Source of the DNA: Gentiana macrophylla
Taxonomy: Eukaryota; Streptophyta; Magnoliopsida; Gentianales; Gentianaceae
Direction: 5' to 3'
Assembly (NCBI GenBank): GCA_026214975.1
Contig: CM047810.1
Location: 36,133,318-36,197,317 of the forward strand
Length of the DNA: 64,000 bases
This document shows positions 45,191 to 55,112 of this stretch, in pieces; position 1 is the first letter of the stretch; each line of letters begins with the position of its first letter. The position numbers and the translations under genes were made by a program. The notes beneath the pieces were generated by a model that saw only the letters and a program-made list of their open reading frames with translations, ran no database searches and was not told the origin of the DNA.

Positions 45191-45916
45191 TTAGTTATCA
45201 TACCCGGCCCGGTCATTGATCCGGAAAAGCCACCGGGTCACTGGTTCAACTGGAAAATTTATATAGTAGTAAAATATATATATAATATCACGAAAAATAT
45301 ATTTTTTTGATAATTCATATTCAAGTATATAATGATATGAAACTATCTATTACCTTATGAGCTACAATTTGGGAACTCGGAGTTTGTTTATTTGATTATC
45401 ATAAGAAAATATGTAGAGAATTACAAGGGTAAAATAAATCATCAACTTTTAAATACTTTATCGATACATGTAAGTATTAATTATTTGAATGTTTATTCAC
45501 TTATTGTTAATATTAGATTAGAAAAACTAAATATAATGTTTGTTGGAAAGTATGACTTGAATTATTTAGCAAAATGTCGCAAGAAATTTATAGGTTTTTT
45601 AAGTAAAAAAAATATGATTTTGATGTAGATCTATAACAAATAATAAGTGCATATAAAAATTAAATAATGATTTGCAATATATCGAAGAGATTTGAGTATT
45701 TTTGCCACATAAAATCAGTTTGATGCCTATTTCATATTTTTTTTATTAAACTTGCTTGACCCACCGGTTCAACCAGTGCCCACCAGGTCACCGGGTGAAC
45801 CGCTGGGTTCACCGTGTTTGAGCGGGTAGCTTGCTTAAACGAGTTGATGCTAGAACCGGCCCGGTTCCATGACTGGGTCGAACGGTTGAACCGCCGGGTC
45901 GGGTTTGATAACTATG
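45191..45916. mobile_element. MULE-type MITE, 726 bp
   Basis: The ends TTAGTTATCATACCCGGCCC and GTCGGGTTTGATAACTA are inverted repeats, each followed inwards by CGGGTC/CCGGTT-rich sequence that can pair over 100 bp. Flanks CTTGGAACC (45182-45190) and CTTGGAACT (45917-45925) are a 9-bp target duplication with one change, as for Mutator-like elements. The AT-rich middle has no credible gene. Confidence 0.8.
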
Positions 45917-46943
45917 CTTGGAACTTGGCAATGTCTAACATCGACTTATGGTAGCCTCGGCTCAGCACCACAATTGAGACCAACTACGGCGAGAAGGTTG
46001 GAGCACCAGAAGACGGTTGTTGACTTAGTAGTCAATAATCCTTTTATAACGTACTAGGTAACTTAAATATATTATCAGGGACTAGAAGTCCTTAGGAAGC
46101 TTTTATGTGAATGAATAATGTGGTTAGAGTAAACTCCTTATAAACATACGTGATGTGTGTAAAAGCTAAAACACTATAATCATTGGCGAGGCACGTTTAA
46201 TCTTCGCATCATTAAACTATTTCACCACTCCAATCGGTCTGATGCCAAGGGACTCATGTGATCTTCCACATGGAGTTGTCTGTGCTCTTGAGGTGCAGAA
46301 TGTGTTCTAGTGCCGTGTTCACCATACGCAATGTTCTTTGATCATGGTGTAACAACCTTTATTACTATCTGAGCTAGTAGAGGGTGCATGAGTGAGTTCT
46401 TCTGTTACAACCTACGTGGTGGTGACTGTAGAAATTATTCTTGTTATACATATGTATGTTATATAATTGTACCATATTCTTCTACCCCTTACTTAGTACA
46501 TATGTACTAACCCATTTTTTATTGTTCCCCACCCCGAGAAGGTGGTGTATTGTAGATTGTTTTTGAGGCCACTGAACAGTGACCCCGGGATGATGCAGCT
46601 GAAGTTTGTTATTCTGTATTCTATTGTAATTTGGGTATCGACTCTCCTACCTTTGTAATGATAGAAATCAATGGTTGAGTTTGTGGTTATCAAGATGTAA
46701 TGAATTATTTGTATTTGACGGTTATAATGAAGTTTTTTACTGATGTATTAGATTCAGTTTGTGTTGCTTTCGATCGCTTTGTTAGTCGCTTTAGTTGCCC
46801 AAGACTATCGTTTTATCTTCCACATTGTTCTCTGATGTTTGTCTACGTAAGACTTACGTATTTAATTAGATTAAATTTTAATTATATACGTGTCGGCGTT
46901 CTTTTCCGGTTAAGGACTCGGTATCCGGAACAGGGGCGTCACA

Positions 46944-47393
46944 ATGACTATAATCACTTTTATGCTCCGCCGAGAGCCTAGGGAATGAAGATTAAGAAAG
47001 AAAGAATGCAAATATTCATTTTTTACTAAAGTCGGGATCCTAGCATGGTGATGGACAACAGAAAGATGCAGAATTTCACTTTGTATACAAGTTGGGATCC
47101 TATGAGAAAGAACCAAAGAAAATGTTGAAAGGCAAACTCTTTTCACACAAGTCAGGATCTTTTGTACGGGAATCATTGACTTTAAAGAATATAGGGTGTT
47201 GCATTATTTCCTTCTGTGATGAATTTTCTCATACTGAATATGCCACGAGTAGGTCTTAAAGAGGCAGGATTATGCTCTTTCATGTACTTGATATGATGGA
47301 AGTGTTACGAAACCACATTGTGAAAAATATGTTATTTTATTTTCGTCTTTTAATATAAAAAAAAAACTTTTTTCCTGATGTAAGTCAACGTTA
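46944..47393. other. Unassigned stretch with a weak ~65-bp triplication
   Basis: AAGTCGGGATCCTAGCA, AAGTTGGGATCCTATGA and AAGTCAGGATCTTTTGT recur at 47031, 47090 and 47149, each preceded by similar A-rich sequence. No coding evidence. Confidence 0.5.
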
Positions 47394-48199
47394 CACTTAT
47401 GGTGTGTTTGGATTGCGAAAATGAAATGAAATGGAATGTAGCTGATGGAATGAAATGTTATAGAATGGAATGAAATGTATTAGATTATATAGGATGCGAC
47501 GATTGATGCGCTGATGATGATGGTGCTTGTTGATCAGTGTGGCGGGTTGCGGTCAGGTGTGTATATATGGTGGTGGCAGTGATTTTGTGAGTTGTGCAAT
47601 GACGGTGGTGGCGGTGGCGGTGATGTTGTGAGGTGTGCAATGGTGGTGGTGGTGGCGGCGGCGGTGATGGTTGTAGTGACGATAGTGGTGTGGTGTGTGG
47701 TGATGGGGATTGTGAGGTGGGTGGTGGTGGATGAGTAAATATCGGTGGTGATGGAGTTGGTTGTGGTGGTGGGGTAGGTGGATGGTGGTAACGATACGTG
47801 GTGGGCGGACGATGGCAGGTTGAGTAGTGATGGGGGATGGTGGTTAGTTGTGACAATGGTGGTGGTATTTTAGGCTGCGGCAGTGGCACTGGCAGGTGGT
47901 GGTGCGGAGGAAGGTGGCAGTGGTTGGTTTCCGTGGGGTAGGCAGGTGGTGCAAGAGGGTGATGGGGTGGACGGTGGTTAATTCTTATCGCTAAATTGTT
48001 TTTTAAATTTTATTTCAACCCATCATTCCATCCATTCAATCCAATTTCTGGTGGAATATTGAAAATGACCAAAATTTATTTCAATGAAATGAAAATTAAT
48101 TTTAATTCTCTTGCATCCAAACACGTCAGAATGGTTGAATAGAATGAAAAAAGAAAACATTTCATTTCATTTAATTCAAACAATCCAAACGCATCAGAG
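47394..48199. mobile_element. Possible Harbinger-type element with GT-rich interior
   Basis: GGTGTGTTTGGATTGC near the left end and CAATCCAAACGCATCAG near the right end are inverted, and both sides are flanked by TTA (47391-47393, 48200-48202). The interior 47500-47990 is dominated by GGTGGT/GGCGGT simple sequence, so the minus-strand ORF of Pro, Thr and His there is not a gene. A second internal copy of the terminal motif near 48113 makes the boundaries uncertain. Confidence 0.5.
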
Positions 48200-48546
48200 T
48201 TAATTGTATTTTTTTTTTTTTTATTTGAGATAAATTGTAACAGGTTACTTAAGAGATGGAATGCTGAGGCCGATAGATGCATAAAAAAATTAAAGGCAGG
48301 TGTTAGAGATATCCTTAAAAAAAATGTGAGAAGGCACCAAACCTAGCCTCCTAATTGTGGTGTGGGTCAGGAAAGAAAATAAAATAATTTGAGAGGAGTG
48401 GATCTGGGAAAATTGTAATGAGTTTTTATAGCTACTTTCTAAAGAAAGCATAATAATGATGCACATAAACGAATTGGGATCGTCAGCTGTGCGGCTGTGA
48501 AGCCGAAACAACGTCGTTTGCATTCAAAACGACGTCGTCTGGAGTT

Positions 48547-48586
<40 letters not shown>

Positions 48587-48783
48587 CTCGGAACCAAAAC
48601 GGCGTCGCTTGTACTCAAAACGACGTCTTTTTAAGTCACAGTAGCCCCTGCTATGTATTATACAGCAGAGGATCCGGGTCTCCAAGCGGCGTAAGGACCT
48701 AGGATAATGCGAGATACAGAACCTCTGGAAAATAAAGAAACATTTAAAATCCACTTATACATGTACATTTTAATATTACGAAA

Positions 48784-48838
<55 letters not shown>
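48200..48838. other. Spacer with poly(T) and a dinucleotide microsatellite
   Basis: Contains a T-run of about 36 bases (48547-48582), several ACGACGTCGT-type motifs (48503-48630) and an (AC)n(AT)n microsatellite at 48785-48840. The ORF with poly-Lys on the minus strand comes from the T-run. Confidence 0.7.
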
Positions 48839-48842
<4 letters not shown>

Positions 48843-49351
48843 ACGCCCCCAGACCCCGGTTCTGACAGCGTTAAATTAATCATAAATGGTCCGGTCAACT
48901 GCTTAGACCACCGTCCTCGCTTGGTCTAAAATGGCTAACCCGAGTTGACAAGACTTTTATGTCTCACACTTATATGGGCGTGAGCAGGACTTTACTTTAC
49001 CGATTTGGGACATTACATTCTCCTCCTTTATAAAGGATCAAGCGTCGCTCGCCGGGGCAGCCAGCTGTCTGAGTGGATTTGTCCCAGGTTAAATCCTCCA
49101 TATGATTCTAGAGGTGACCCCCACCGCCTCTCATAGTGTGGCACTTAGTTCCGTATGATAGTCGGCTGATACTATTCTGTAACGACCCCAGATCCCGGGT
49201 CTGGCAGCGCTAAATGAGTCATAAATTGTCTGGTCAACTGCTTAGACCGCCGTCCTTGTTTGGTCTAAAATGGCTAACCCGAGTTGACAAGACATTTATG
49301 TCTCACACTTATATGACGGCAGGACTTTACTTACCGATGTGAAACTTTACA
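48839..49351 (+). mobile_element. Complete TRIM-like element, 513 bp
   Basis: Two direct repeats, 48839-49017 and 49178-49351, start T(G/A)TAACG(C/A)CCCCAGA and end (A/T)TTACA. They are about 85-90% alike. The interior is only 160 bp. The flanks are ATATA on both sides (48834-48838, 49352-49356), although the left copy lies in an AT repeat. Size, TG..CA ends and no coding interior fit a terminal-repeat retrotransposon in miniature. No convincing tRNA-complementary PBS was seen. Confidence 0.72.
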
Positions 49352-49475
49352 ATATATGTCTATGTCGTTGGCATGCCGTGTCGGACCTTAAACTTGACGT
49401 TACGATGTCGTGTAGTACAATGTATCTGTTCTTCATAAATGCTAGTACTCTATCTTTATGTTGTCTTTTAATTCC

Positions 49476-49530
<55 letters not shown>

Positions 49531-50067
49531 TTTAATTCTAGTTCATATTCCATTTACTTTCTTTTTGCCCCCTTTTGGATAGAATAGAATGAATACAACA
49601 ATTTCCATTTCATCTTTTTTTTTTTAACCGAAACATGTACTCCATCCGTTCCAAAATATCGATCGATTCAAAAAAGATTCGTTTAAAAATAAGCGAGAAA
49701 TGATTCGCATTTCAATGGAATATTTAATGTATTTTTTCTACTTTACCCTTCATTAAATGCATATTTTTAGTACTTCAAATGTCTTTTGTATTTCAAAGGT
49801 TTTTTTAGTTGAGGGCATTATAGTATATTTCATATAAAACTCAATGCAATAAATGGTTTCTTTAATCTATGTGTTGGAGAAAAAGCCCTTTTTAAAGGGT
49901 TGAACGGTCAACTTTAGCGCGATTTACGGATAGACTCCGATGTATGTCATCGAGAGTTAATGATATCATTAAATACTCCATACGGAGTAGTTGATGATGG
50001 GTTTTTGAATCACTCGATTCGGATATCGGGTGAATGAGAAATTAATGTCTAAAGTTGGTTGAAAATG
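49352..50067. other. AT-rich spacer with poly(A) run and a Stowaway-like end
   Basis: An A-run of about 48 bases lies at 49479-49526. TACTCCATCCGTTCCAAAA at 49631 and ACTCCATACGGAGTAG near 49976 resemble Stowaway MITE ends, but no matched pair was found. Confidence 0.5.
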
Positions 50068-51058
50068 TGTTGGAGATAAGAGTTGAAGGGAGTACCTCAA
50101 CTCATTCTCCCACATTGGAAAGATGGGAGACTTGTGCTCCATATATAAGAGCTAATGTATTCTCTTATAGATGTGCCCCAAGGGGCAAGGCACTTTTGTG
50201 CAGGAGGGAGGACTTAGATTATTCCACACGCGCGTGCGCGCGCCGCTGCCGTCCGTCCGGCTCGGCTCGTGCTCAAGCTCGGCTCGGTACGGTTCGGGTG
50301 TTACTATTAATTTTTTGGACAAAATTTCTTTATGAAATTTACCATAAATTAATTTTGGAATATTATTGTGTTATTTGACCAATCAGAATTCATTGAGTCG
50401 TTCGACCAATCGAATTCGACGACACATCATCCGACCAATCGAGGAGTTGATTATTTCAAATTAATCATATTAATTTACGCCCAATGACTTTTCTTGAGGG
50501 AAAAGTCGGCCATTCTTTTCCAAGGGGAAAAGTTTGATGATGTGTCTCGGCCAATCATATTTGAGCATTGGTTCCTCCTCTCCACTATATAAAGAACCTC
50601 ATGGATGAGAGTTTAAGCATCGAATTTTCTCTTGTGTCTTTCCACCACAAGAGTCAGTCATATAGATCTAGATATTGAGTCGAAGAGAAGTCGGAGCACT
50701 ATGTAAGTTCGCCGGAGCTCGGATTTTTGAAGTGCCTCTAAATCCGAGACATAAAGCCGTTGTATCTTGGGAGACAGTTGCTGCTACCGTGGGCACCATA
50801 CCGGAGCAATTTGTCTTGAGGAAAGAGTAACTACTCGCCTCGGTTTGATCTATAGTCCTTTATTTTCTACATCATAATTTTATCGTTCGTTGTTTGAGTT
50901 AGATCTGTATGGTAAGATTGGTGGTATTAGATCTGCTATATAATATGAGTTATTCTATCTGCATGATTTATTTCCTAGATTTATTTTTCCGTAATTTAAT
51001 CCGTAAATTACGGATATGTTCCGTAAATCACTCCACACACGATACACCTATCCCAACA
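50068..51058 (+). repeat. Probable solo LTR (Copia type), 991 bp
   Basis: Begins TGTTGGAGATAAGAG and ends CTATCCCAACA, a perfect 6-bp TGTTGG/CCAACA inverted repeat. CTATATAAAGAACC near 50584 is a good TATA box with a CT-rich leader after it. No partner LTR lies in the window. The 5-bp flanks AAATG and CTATG agree only in ATG, so the solo-LTR call rests on the ends and promoter layout. Confidence 0.6.
50225..50243. other. Alternating purine-pyrimidine CG-rich tract
   Basis: CACACGCGCGTGCGCGCGC alternates strictly for 19 bases, a sequence type that favours left-handed DNA. It lies in the U3-like half of the putative solo LTR, about 360 bp before the TATA box. Confidence 0.7.
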
Positions 51059-52066
51059 CTATGTGCATTTGGCAACTGCATCAGTTATTTCGGAACGGAT
51101 GGAATATTTCTTTATGGAATCATGTTTTTCATTGAAAAAGGTGAAATGGAAATACTAATTTATTTTTCATTTCATTCATTTAATAATATTGACATAAATA
51201 CAAGTAGGCACAATGATTGGACAAAACTAAGGGAAAGAATAGAGGTTAGTATGAACGGATATAATGTAATATAATGAAACAAAATGAAAAAGAAATTTGT
51301 AATGTAATAGAGTCATTTCATTATTGAGTTTTACACGCTACGTAATATGAATAAACGAGATTTCAAATAAATGACATTGTAGATGATGTGCATTAGTAAG
51401 ATTGTGAAGATATGGGTAAGGTAGTATAACTGTAGGCATGTGTGGTAGGGTAAGTGTGGAGATGAGATGGGGTGATGGGGTGGTAGGATGATAAAGGTAC
51501 ATGGGTGGTGGGATAAGTCAAGGTAAGACTAGAGTGATTCGTGTAAGTGAGGTGGGTGGGGTAGAAAATGATGGATGTAATGACATGTTGGTTATGGTGC
51601 GTACGGGCATGGATGACGCAGTTGGGTAATGAAGACGAGGTGGTACAGGTATGATAGGGTAGGAGGGTGGTGATATGGTATGAGTGTAGTTATGTTTGTT
51701 GAGGCGAGTGTAGGAAGGTGGTAGTGACGAGGAGAGTGGTTGTGGTGAATGCATGGGCGTCACTGAGTATAGGCCAACAAAGTCACGACTCATGACCTCT
51801 TAAAATTGACATTTTTAGAGCAAGTTTTTTAAATTTTTGCACTATATTTTAGATTTATTTTATTTTATTTAAATTAAAAAACTTTATAAAAAAAAATAAA
51901 AATAAAAACTCAAATGAATGCACATATCTAGTAAAATAATGTTCAACCAACTTATATACCATTTAATACATATGCTTACATAATATAGTCTAAAATTAAC
52001 CGCTATATCATAATATTTAAACGGCTTATGACCCTAAAACAAAATTTGTATTATGACCCTCGATTG
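51059..52066. other. Unassigned stretch, partly GT-rich
   Basis: 51170-51350 resembles the AATGGAATG-rich sequence near 47420. 51420-51770 is GGTGG/GTAGG-rich. 51800-52050 is AT-rich. No gene is supported; the ORF at 51518-51793 is low complexity. Confidence 0.5.
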
Positions 52067-52233
52067 CAGTGGCGGACGCAAGATTTCGGGTAAGGGGAAG
52101 CAATAAAATTTTTTAAAGAGGCAAATAAAAAATTAAAGAAAGGCAAATAACATACATATACATTTATTAGTAGACTTTTTCCGGATTAAGAGGGACAGTT
52201 GTCCCCCTTTAGTTGTATGTAGATCCAACATTG
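52067..52233. mobile_element. Degenerate hAT-type MITE, 167 bp
   Basis: Starts CAGTGGCGGACGCAAG and ends GTAGATCCAACATTG. The 8-bp flanks CTCGATTG and GTCGGTTG agree at six positions. Same family type as 52534-52686. Confidence 0.55.
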
Positions 52234-52476
52234 GTCGGTTGCATAGGAACGCCCATAGGTTATGGGCATGGAGGATGAGAATACGATGGGCATGTGTAAG
52301 GTAGAGCGGACTCGAATATGTTAGAGTAAGGTAATAGAGATATGGGTGATATGACGGGGTTGGGATGGTGGTGGGTAGCGAATAATATATTTAGTCAACT
52401 TTTGTTAAATCGAACTTAATTTATTTACGGAGGTAATTAAACAGTGCAAAAGAATAAAGGAAGTAGGATTACGTAC

Positions 52477-52725
52477 TCTCCAAGAATGTGAAGCTACAAT
52501 ATTCCTCCTCCTCGTCGACGTCTTCATTCTCAACAGGGGCGGATGTACCTTTTGTATAGGGGTGCAGTTGCCCATCTCGAATCCGAAAAAAACAATATTA
52601 TATATATTGCGTATTTTTCGCCTTTTTAAAAATTATACTTGCCTATAGTATCATCCTCTTCACTCGGGATCCTGCGTCCGCCCCTGATTCTCAATGTTCA
52701 ACACTGATACTGGACTGCATCGTCC
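52477..52725 (-). pseudogene. Exon 2 of the interrupted gene (split by a hAT-type MITE)
   Basis: From the likely acceptor AAG|GGA at 52726/52725 the minus strand reads GRCSPVSVLNIEN. A 153-bp MITE (52534-52686) with an 8-bp target duplication follows, then EDVDEEEEYCSFTFLE up to the donor GA|GTACGT at 52477/52476. The insertion adds 161 bases, not a multiple of three. Upstream in the same frame is a TAA at about 52735, which is why I place the acceptor after it. The acceptor has a weak pyrimidine tract, so its exact position is the least certain junction. Confidence 0.68.
52534..52686. mobile_element. hAT-type MITE inserted in exon 2, 153 bp
   Basis: Ends CAGGGGCGGATGTACC and CTGCGTCCGCCCCTG are inverted repeats. 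The exact 8-bp duplication ATTCTCAA flanks it (52526-52533 and 52687-52694). Confidence 0.92.
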
Positions 52726-52851
52726 CTTCCCTTACTTCTTTATCTTTGTAGAAATAATAATTCACTTCAGGGTTTTCCTTCGTTTAAATTTGGGAGAAAT
52801 TTTAATCACTCGGTGGGAAGTTTAAATCCACAAAAATATCTCAAAATTAAA

Positions 52852-52873
52852 TAATAATAATAATAATAATAAA
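52852..52873. repeat. (AAT)n microsatellite
   Basis: About seven AAT units in intron 1 of the interrupted gene. Confidence 0.9.
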
Positions 52874-53003
52874 TTGATGCAAAACGATATTTACCCGAAT
52901 ATTTTTCTGCTTCATAGTAAATGATTTCTAACAAAATATAATATTATATCATTAAACATGATTTATGGTATATTGAATATTTTTTAATATTAATTAAAAA
53001 ATA

Positions 53004-53280
53004 CTACTTCCGTCCCAAAATGTAACTCCATTTAGCTTTTTAGTTTTGTCCTAAAATATAAGTTTATTTAGAAAACCAATAAAGTATTTATTACATTTTT
53101 CTCTTTATATCTTTTATTTGTTATATACTCAACCACTTTTTATTACTTTACATTAATATCAATTAAATGTTATTTTAGTTTTTTAATCAATATTAATATC
53201 TAAAATACAAATTTAATTAATTTTTTTAATATATGTCAAAATCCCGAAATTGATTTATATTTTGAGACAACTATAAGTAG
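53004..53280. mobile_element. Stowaway-like MITE in intron 1, 277 bp
   Basis: Ends CTACTTCCGTCCCAAAATGT and ATTTTGAGACAACTATAAGTAG form an imperfect inverted repeat of about 22 bases preceded by TA on the left. The interior is very AT-rich. Confidence 0.65.
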
Positions 53281-53495
53281 GACTATTTTATGATAAAAGG
53301 AACCGTACGTATCCTATTAGCAGTAAATAGTTTCTGACCATAAGACAAACCTGTTCTTTCCGTTGACCGGGAGACGACGCCGGAGATGATAACCTCGGCA
53401 GGAAGAAAAACTTCTCTGAGAAGAAAATCTTGAAGGACTTGACCAAAAGCTTAAAGCGCTTTCTAGATGGGCAAAAGTGATTTCTACGCTTGTTA

Positions 53496-53932
53496 GGACA
53501 CTTGCACCAGCTATCCTATTTTACATCACCAAAATAATATAAAATAATACATATTTACATTATCTGACATCTCGATTAAAACACTCACACCAAAGCGTTT
53601 CTATACATATATCTATAACATTAAAATATTTATTTTAGATATGAAACACCTTTAATTGAATATCTACTACAGAGTGTCTTTAGGGTGTTACATATAAAAT
53701 AAAATAAAAAAAAAAAAAGCATTGAAATATGGCCTCAATGAGATAAATTTATCACCAAAATAGAAATAGAAAGGTGAATAGTGTTGTTACATATATAAAC
53801 AACACTATTCACCTTTCTATTTCTATTTTAAATATAAACTATCTCATTGTAGAGAAATATTTTTACTAGATTCACCTTTCCATTTCTATTTTAGATATAG
53901 AATACCTAATAAAACATCTGCTACAAGTGCCC
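53496..53932. mobile_element. PIF/Harbinger-type MITE inserted in exon 1, 437 bp
   Basis: Ends GGACACTTGCACCAGC and GCTACAAGTGCCC are inverted repeats, flanked by TTA on both sides (53493-53495, 53933-53935). The interior contains a perfect 32-bp hairpin. Removing the element and one TTA restores an open frame ending at a splice donor. Confidence 0.88.
53757..53829. repeat. Perfect hairpin, 32-bp arms, 9-base loop
   Basis: Arm 53757-53788 (starting AAAATAGAAATAGAAAGGTG) is the exact reverse complement of 53798-53829. Imperfect pairing extends outwards to about 53735-53851. Confidence 0.95.
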
Positions 53933-54083
53933 TTAGTATCTTTCATAAATTTCTTAAGAACAGAAATAAACAACCCAATGGAAGCTCTAGATTTTGAATG
54001 CCCCTGCTGTTTTTGGATCCTATTTGCAGATTCGATAGGCGAGGCCGAGGTTCTAACAGGGATATGGAGACAAACGGACCCGG

Positions 54084-54217
54084 TTCGGGCTGTTGGATTT
54101 TTGGATTGGTTCGGCCCATGAAAACTGAGACTCAGCTCGGAACTCAGTTTTTCAGCCAATCGGGTGCCGACACGTCACAAAAGCTGGGAAAAGCTGGGAA
54201 AGTAAAAGCTGAGAATC
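54084..54217. other. Extra 134-bp segment in exon 1 between 9-bp direct repeats
   Basis: CGGACCCGG occurs at 54075-54083 and 54218-54226. The segment holds the only stops between the two open parts of exon 1 and an AAAACTGAGACTCAG ... CTGAGTTTTT-type palindrome. No terminal inverted repeat was seen. It could be a decayed insertion, or an intron with unusual ends. Confidence 0.5.
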
Positions 54218-54492
54218 CGGACCCGGAAATCAGTTAAAGCGGACGTTTTGGATTTTGGAACGACGTGGGAATCTTGAAATGGTAGGAAACAACCATTTTT
54301 GCAGAGACTTCTGCACTTTGATTTTGAAGACGATTCAGAGATTGAATTGCGTTCGATTTGTAGAAGTGCTTTGGATTCCGGACTAGGAGATTTGTTGAGT
54401 TTAGAACGCAGGTCGGCTATGTGATTCTTCAAATGAAATGGTTCTTGATCATCATTTAGCAGTTCATGTAAGAACAGTTTACGAATTGGCAT

Positions 54493-55112
54493 TGGCTGGC
54501 TTTTAATTAATATGAATTGAATGTAATGATTAGAAGATGATTAACGATATTATGAGCATCTGATTTTGAATTGGGAATGAGTAGCATTGTAGCAAGAAAG
54601 AAGGAGCAGAGGTGGTTGGAGATCCGTAAGTTACTTGGAAAGATAGTTGGGGTGTTACGTTAGCAAAGTATTAACGAGGCCCGGAAAGAAGAATTTTCCA
54701 TATGCACGAAAGTAATGAGAGGGATGATATGGATCACATAATTTGAATTAAGTTGAAAAATAAAATATTAAAATTATGCCACAAAGAGTTTCGCAAAGGA
54801 AATGGGGGTTGGGGGGTTTGCCAATGAGACACCGGCCTAATGGTTTCACTAAGCTATACATTTGTACGAGATAGACCAAGGCCTGAGTCCGGTTTGAGGC
54901 AAGTGTATGTCTAAAAACCTTTCGTATCCGGAAAAAAAGAAAGGGGTTTGTTGAATCAATAGTTAGGACTTAGGATCATGTTATTTTTTACGTAACAACA
55001 GTTTTATGGTGGTCGTGAACAATCCTTTCATATTTGTTCCATCTATAAAAATTCTTAAAAGAATTATACATATATATATATTCATTTCGTATATATTAAG
55101 TATTTTTGTGAT
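54493..55112. other. Upstream region of the interrupted gene
   Basis: AT-rich, with no clear TATA box at the expected distance from the 54492 ATG. A G-rich patch (GGGGGTTGGGGGGTTTG near 54805) and a tRNA-like or LTR-like phrase around 54830-54900 are unassigned. Confidence 0.45.

Larger units (their letters stand above)
44113..46943 (+). repeat. Probable solo LTR (gypsy type), 2.83 kb
   Basis: The stretch begins TGTAACACCCCTG and ends CAGGGGCGTCACA, inverted repeats with two mismatches in 13 and the TGTAACACCCC start usual for large Ty3/gypsy LTRs. No internal region or second LTR is in the window. The 5-bp flanks (TAAGT, ATGAC) do not match, so one boundary may be off or the site rearranged. 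It holds a MULE-type MITE (45191-45916) and four 14-bp palindromes (44846-44955). Short ORFs within are not genes. Confidence 0.62.
19296..54492 (-). pseudogene. Interrupted plant-specific gene of unknown function, three exons over 35 kb
   Basis: Three minus-strand exons join in phase into one protein of roughly 370 residues. Order of blocks: an N-terminal LHELLNDDQEPFHLKN motif; CLHIPVRTSASP; a basic stretch ending SSPASSPGQRKEQ (exon 1); CSPVSVLNIENEDVDEEEE (exon 2); then AKEELLYKLHRFEKLANLDP, an acidic run and a C-terminal IELSIFGLFVEELAENL helix (exon 3). I recall the same order in an uncharacterised plant family with a DUF4378-like C-terminus; that match is from memory. Splice sites: donors at 53350 (AG|GTTTGT) and 52476 (GA|GTACGT), acceptors before 52725 and 19759. 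Intron 2 is 32,717 bp, full of transposons. Exons 1 and 2 carry MITEs and exon 1 an extra 143 bp, so the gene is probably dead. Confidence 0.75.
53351..54492 (-). pseudogene. Exon 1 of the interrupted gene (with two insertions)
   Basis: The ATG at 54492 opens MPIRKLFLHELLNDDQEPFH. The frame stays open to 54175, meets stops inside an extra segment (54084-54217 plus a 9-bp repeat), reopens to read TGSVCLHIPVRTSASPIESA, and at 53935 is interrupted by a 437-bp MITE flanked by TTA. Skipping the MITE and one TTA, the codons continue open for about 48 residues and end at the donor CAG|GTTTGTC (53351/53350). The last part is rich in Lys, Arg and Phe. The piece after the MITE is too short to appear as an ATG-started ORF. 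Confidence 0.72.

Noticed and set aside
45392..45628. 78-residue plus-strand ORF
   Set aside because: Lies in the AT-rich middle of a MULE-type MITE and has no recognisable content.
44108..46948. 5-bp target duplication for the large solo LTR
   Set aside because: TAAGT and ATGAC do not match, so the LTR call rests on the terminal inverted repeats alone.
47485..47889. 134-codon Pro/Thr/His-rich minus-strand ORF
   Set aside because: Translation of GGTGGT/GGTGAT simple sequence inside a transposon-like stretch.
48524..48754. ORF with a long poly-Lys run
   Set aside because: Created by a T-run on the opposite strand.
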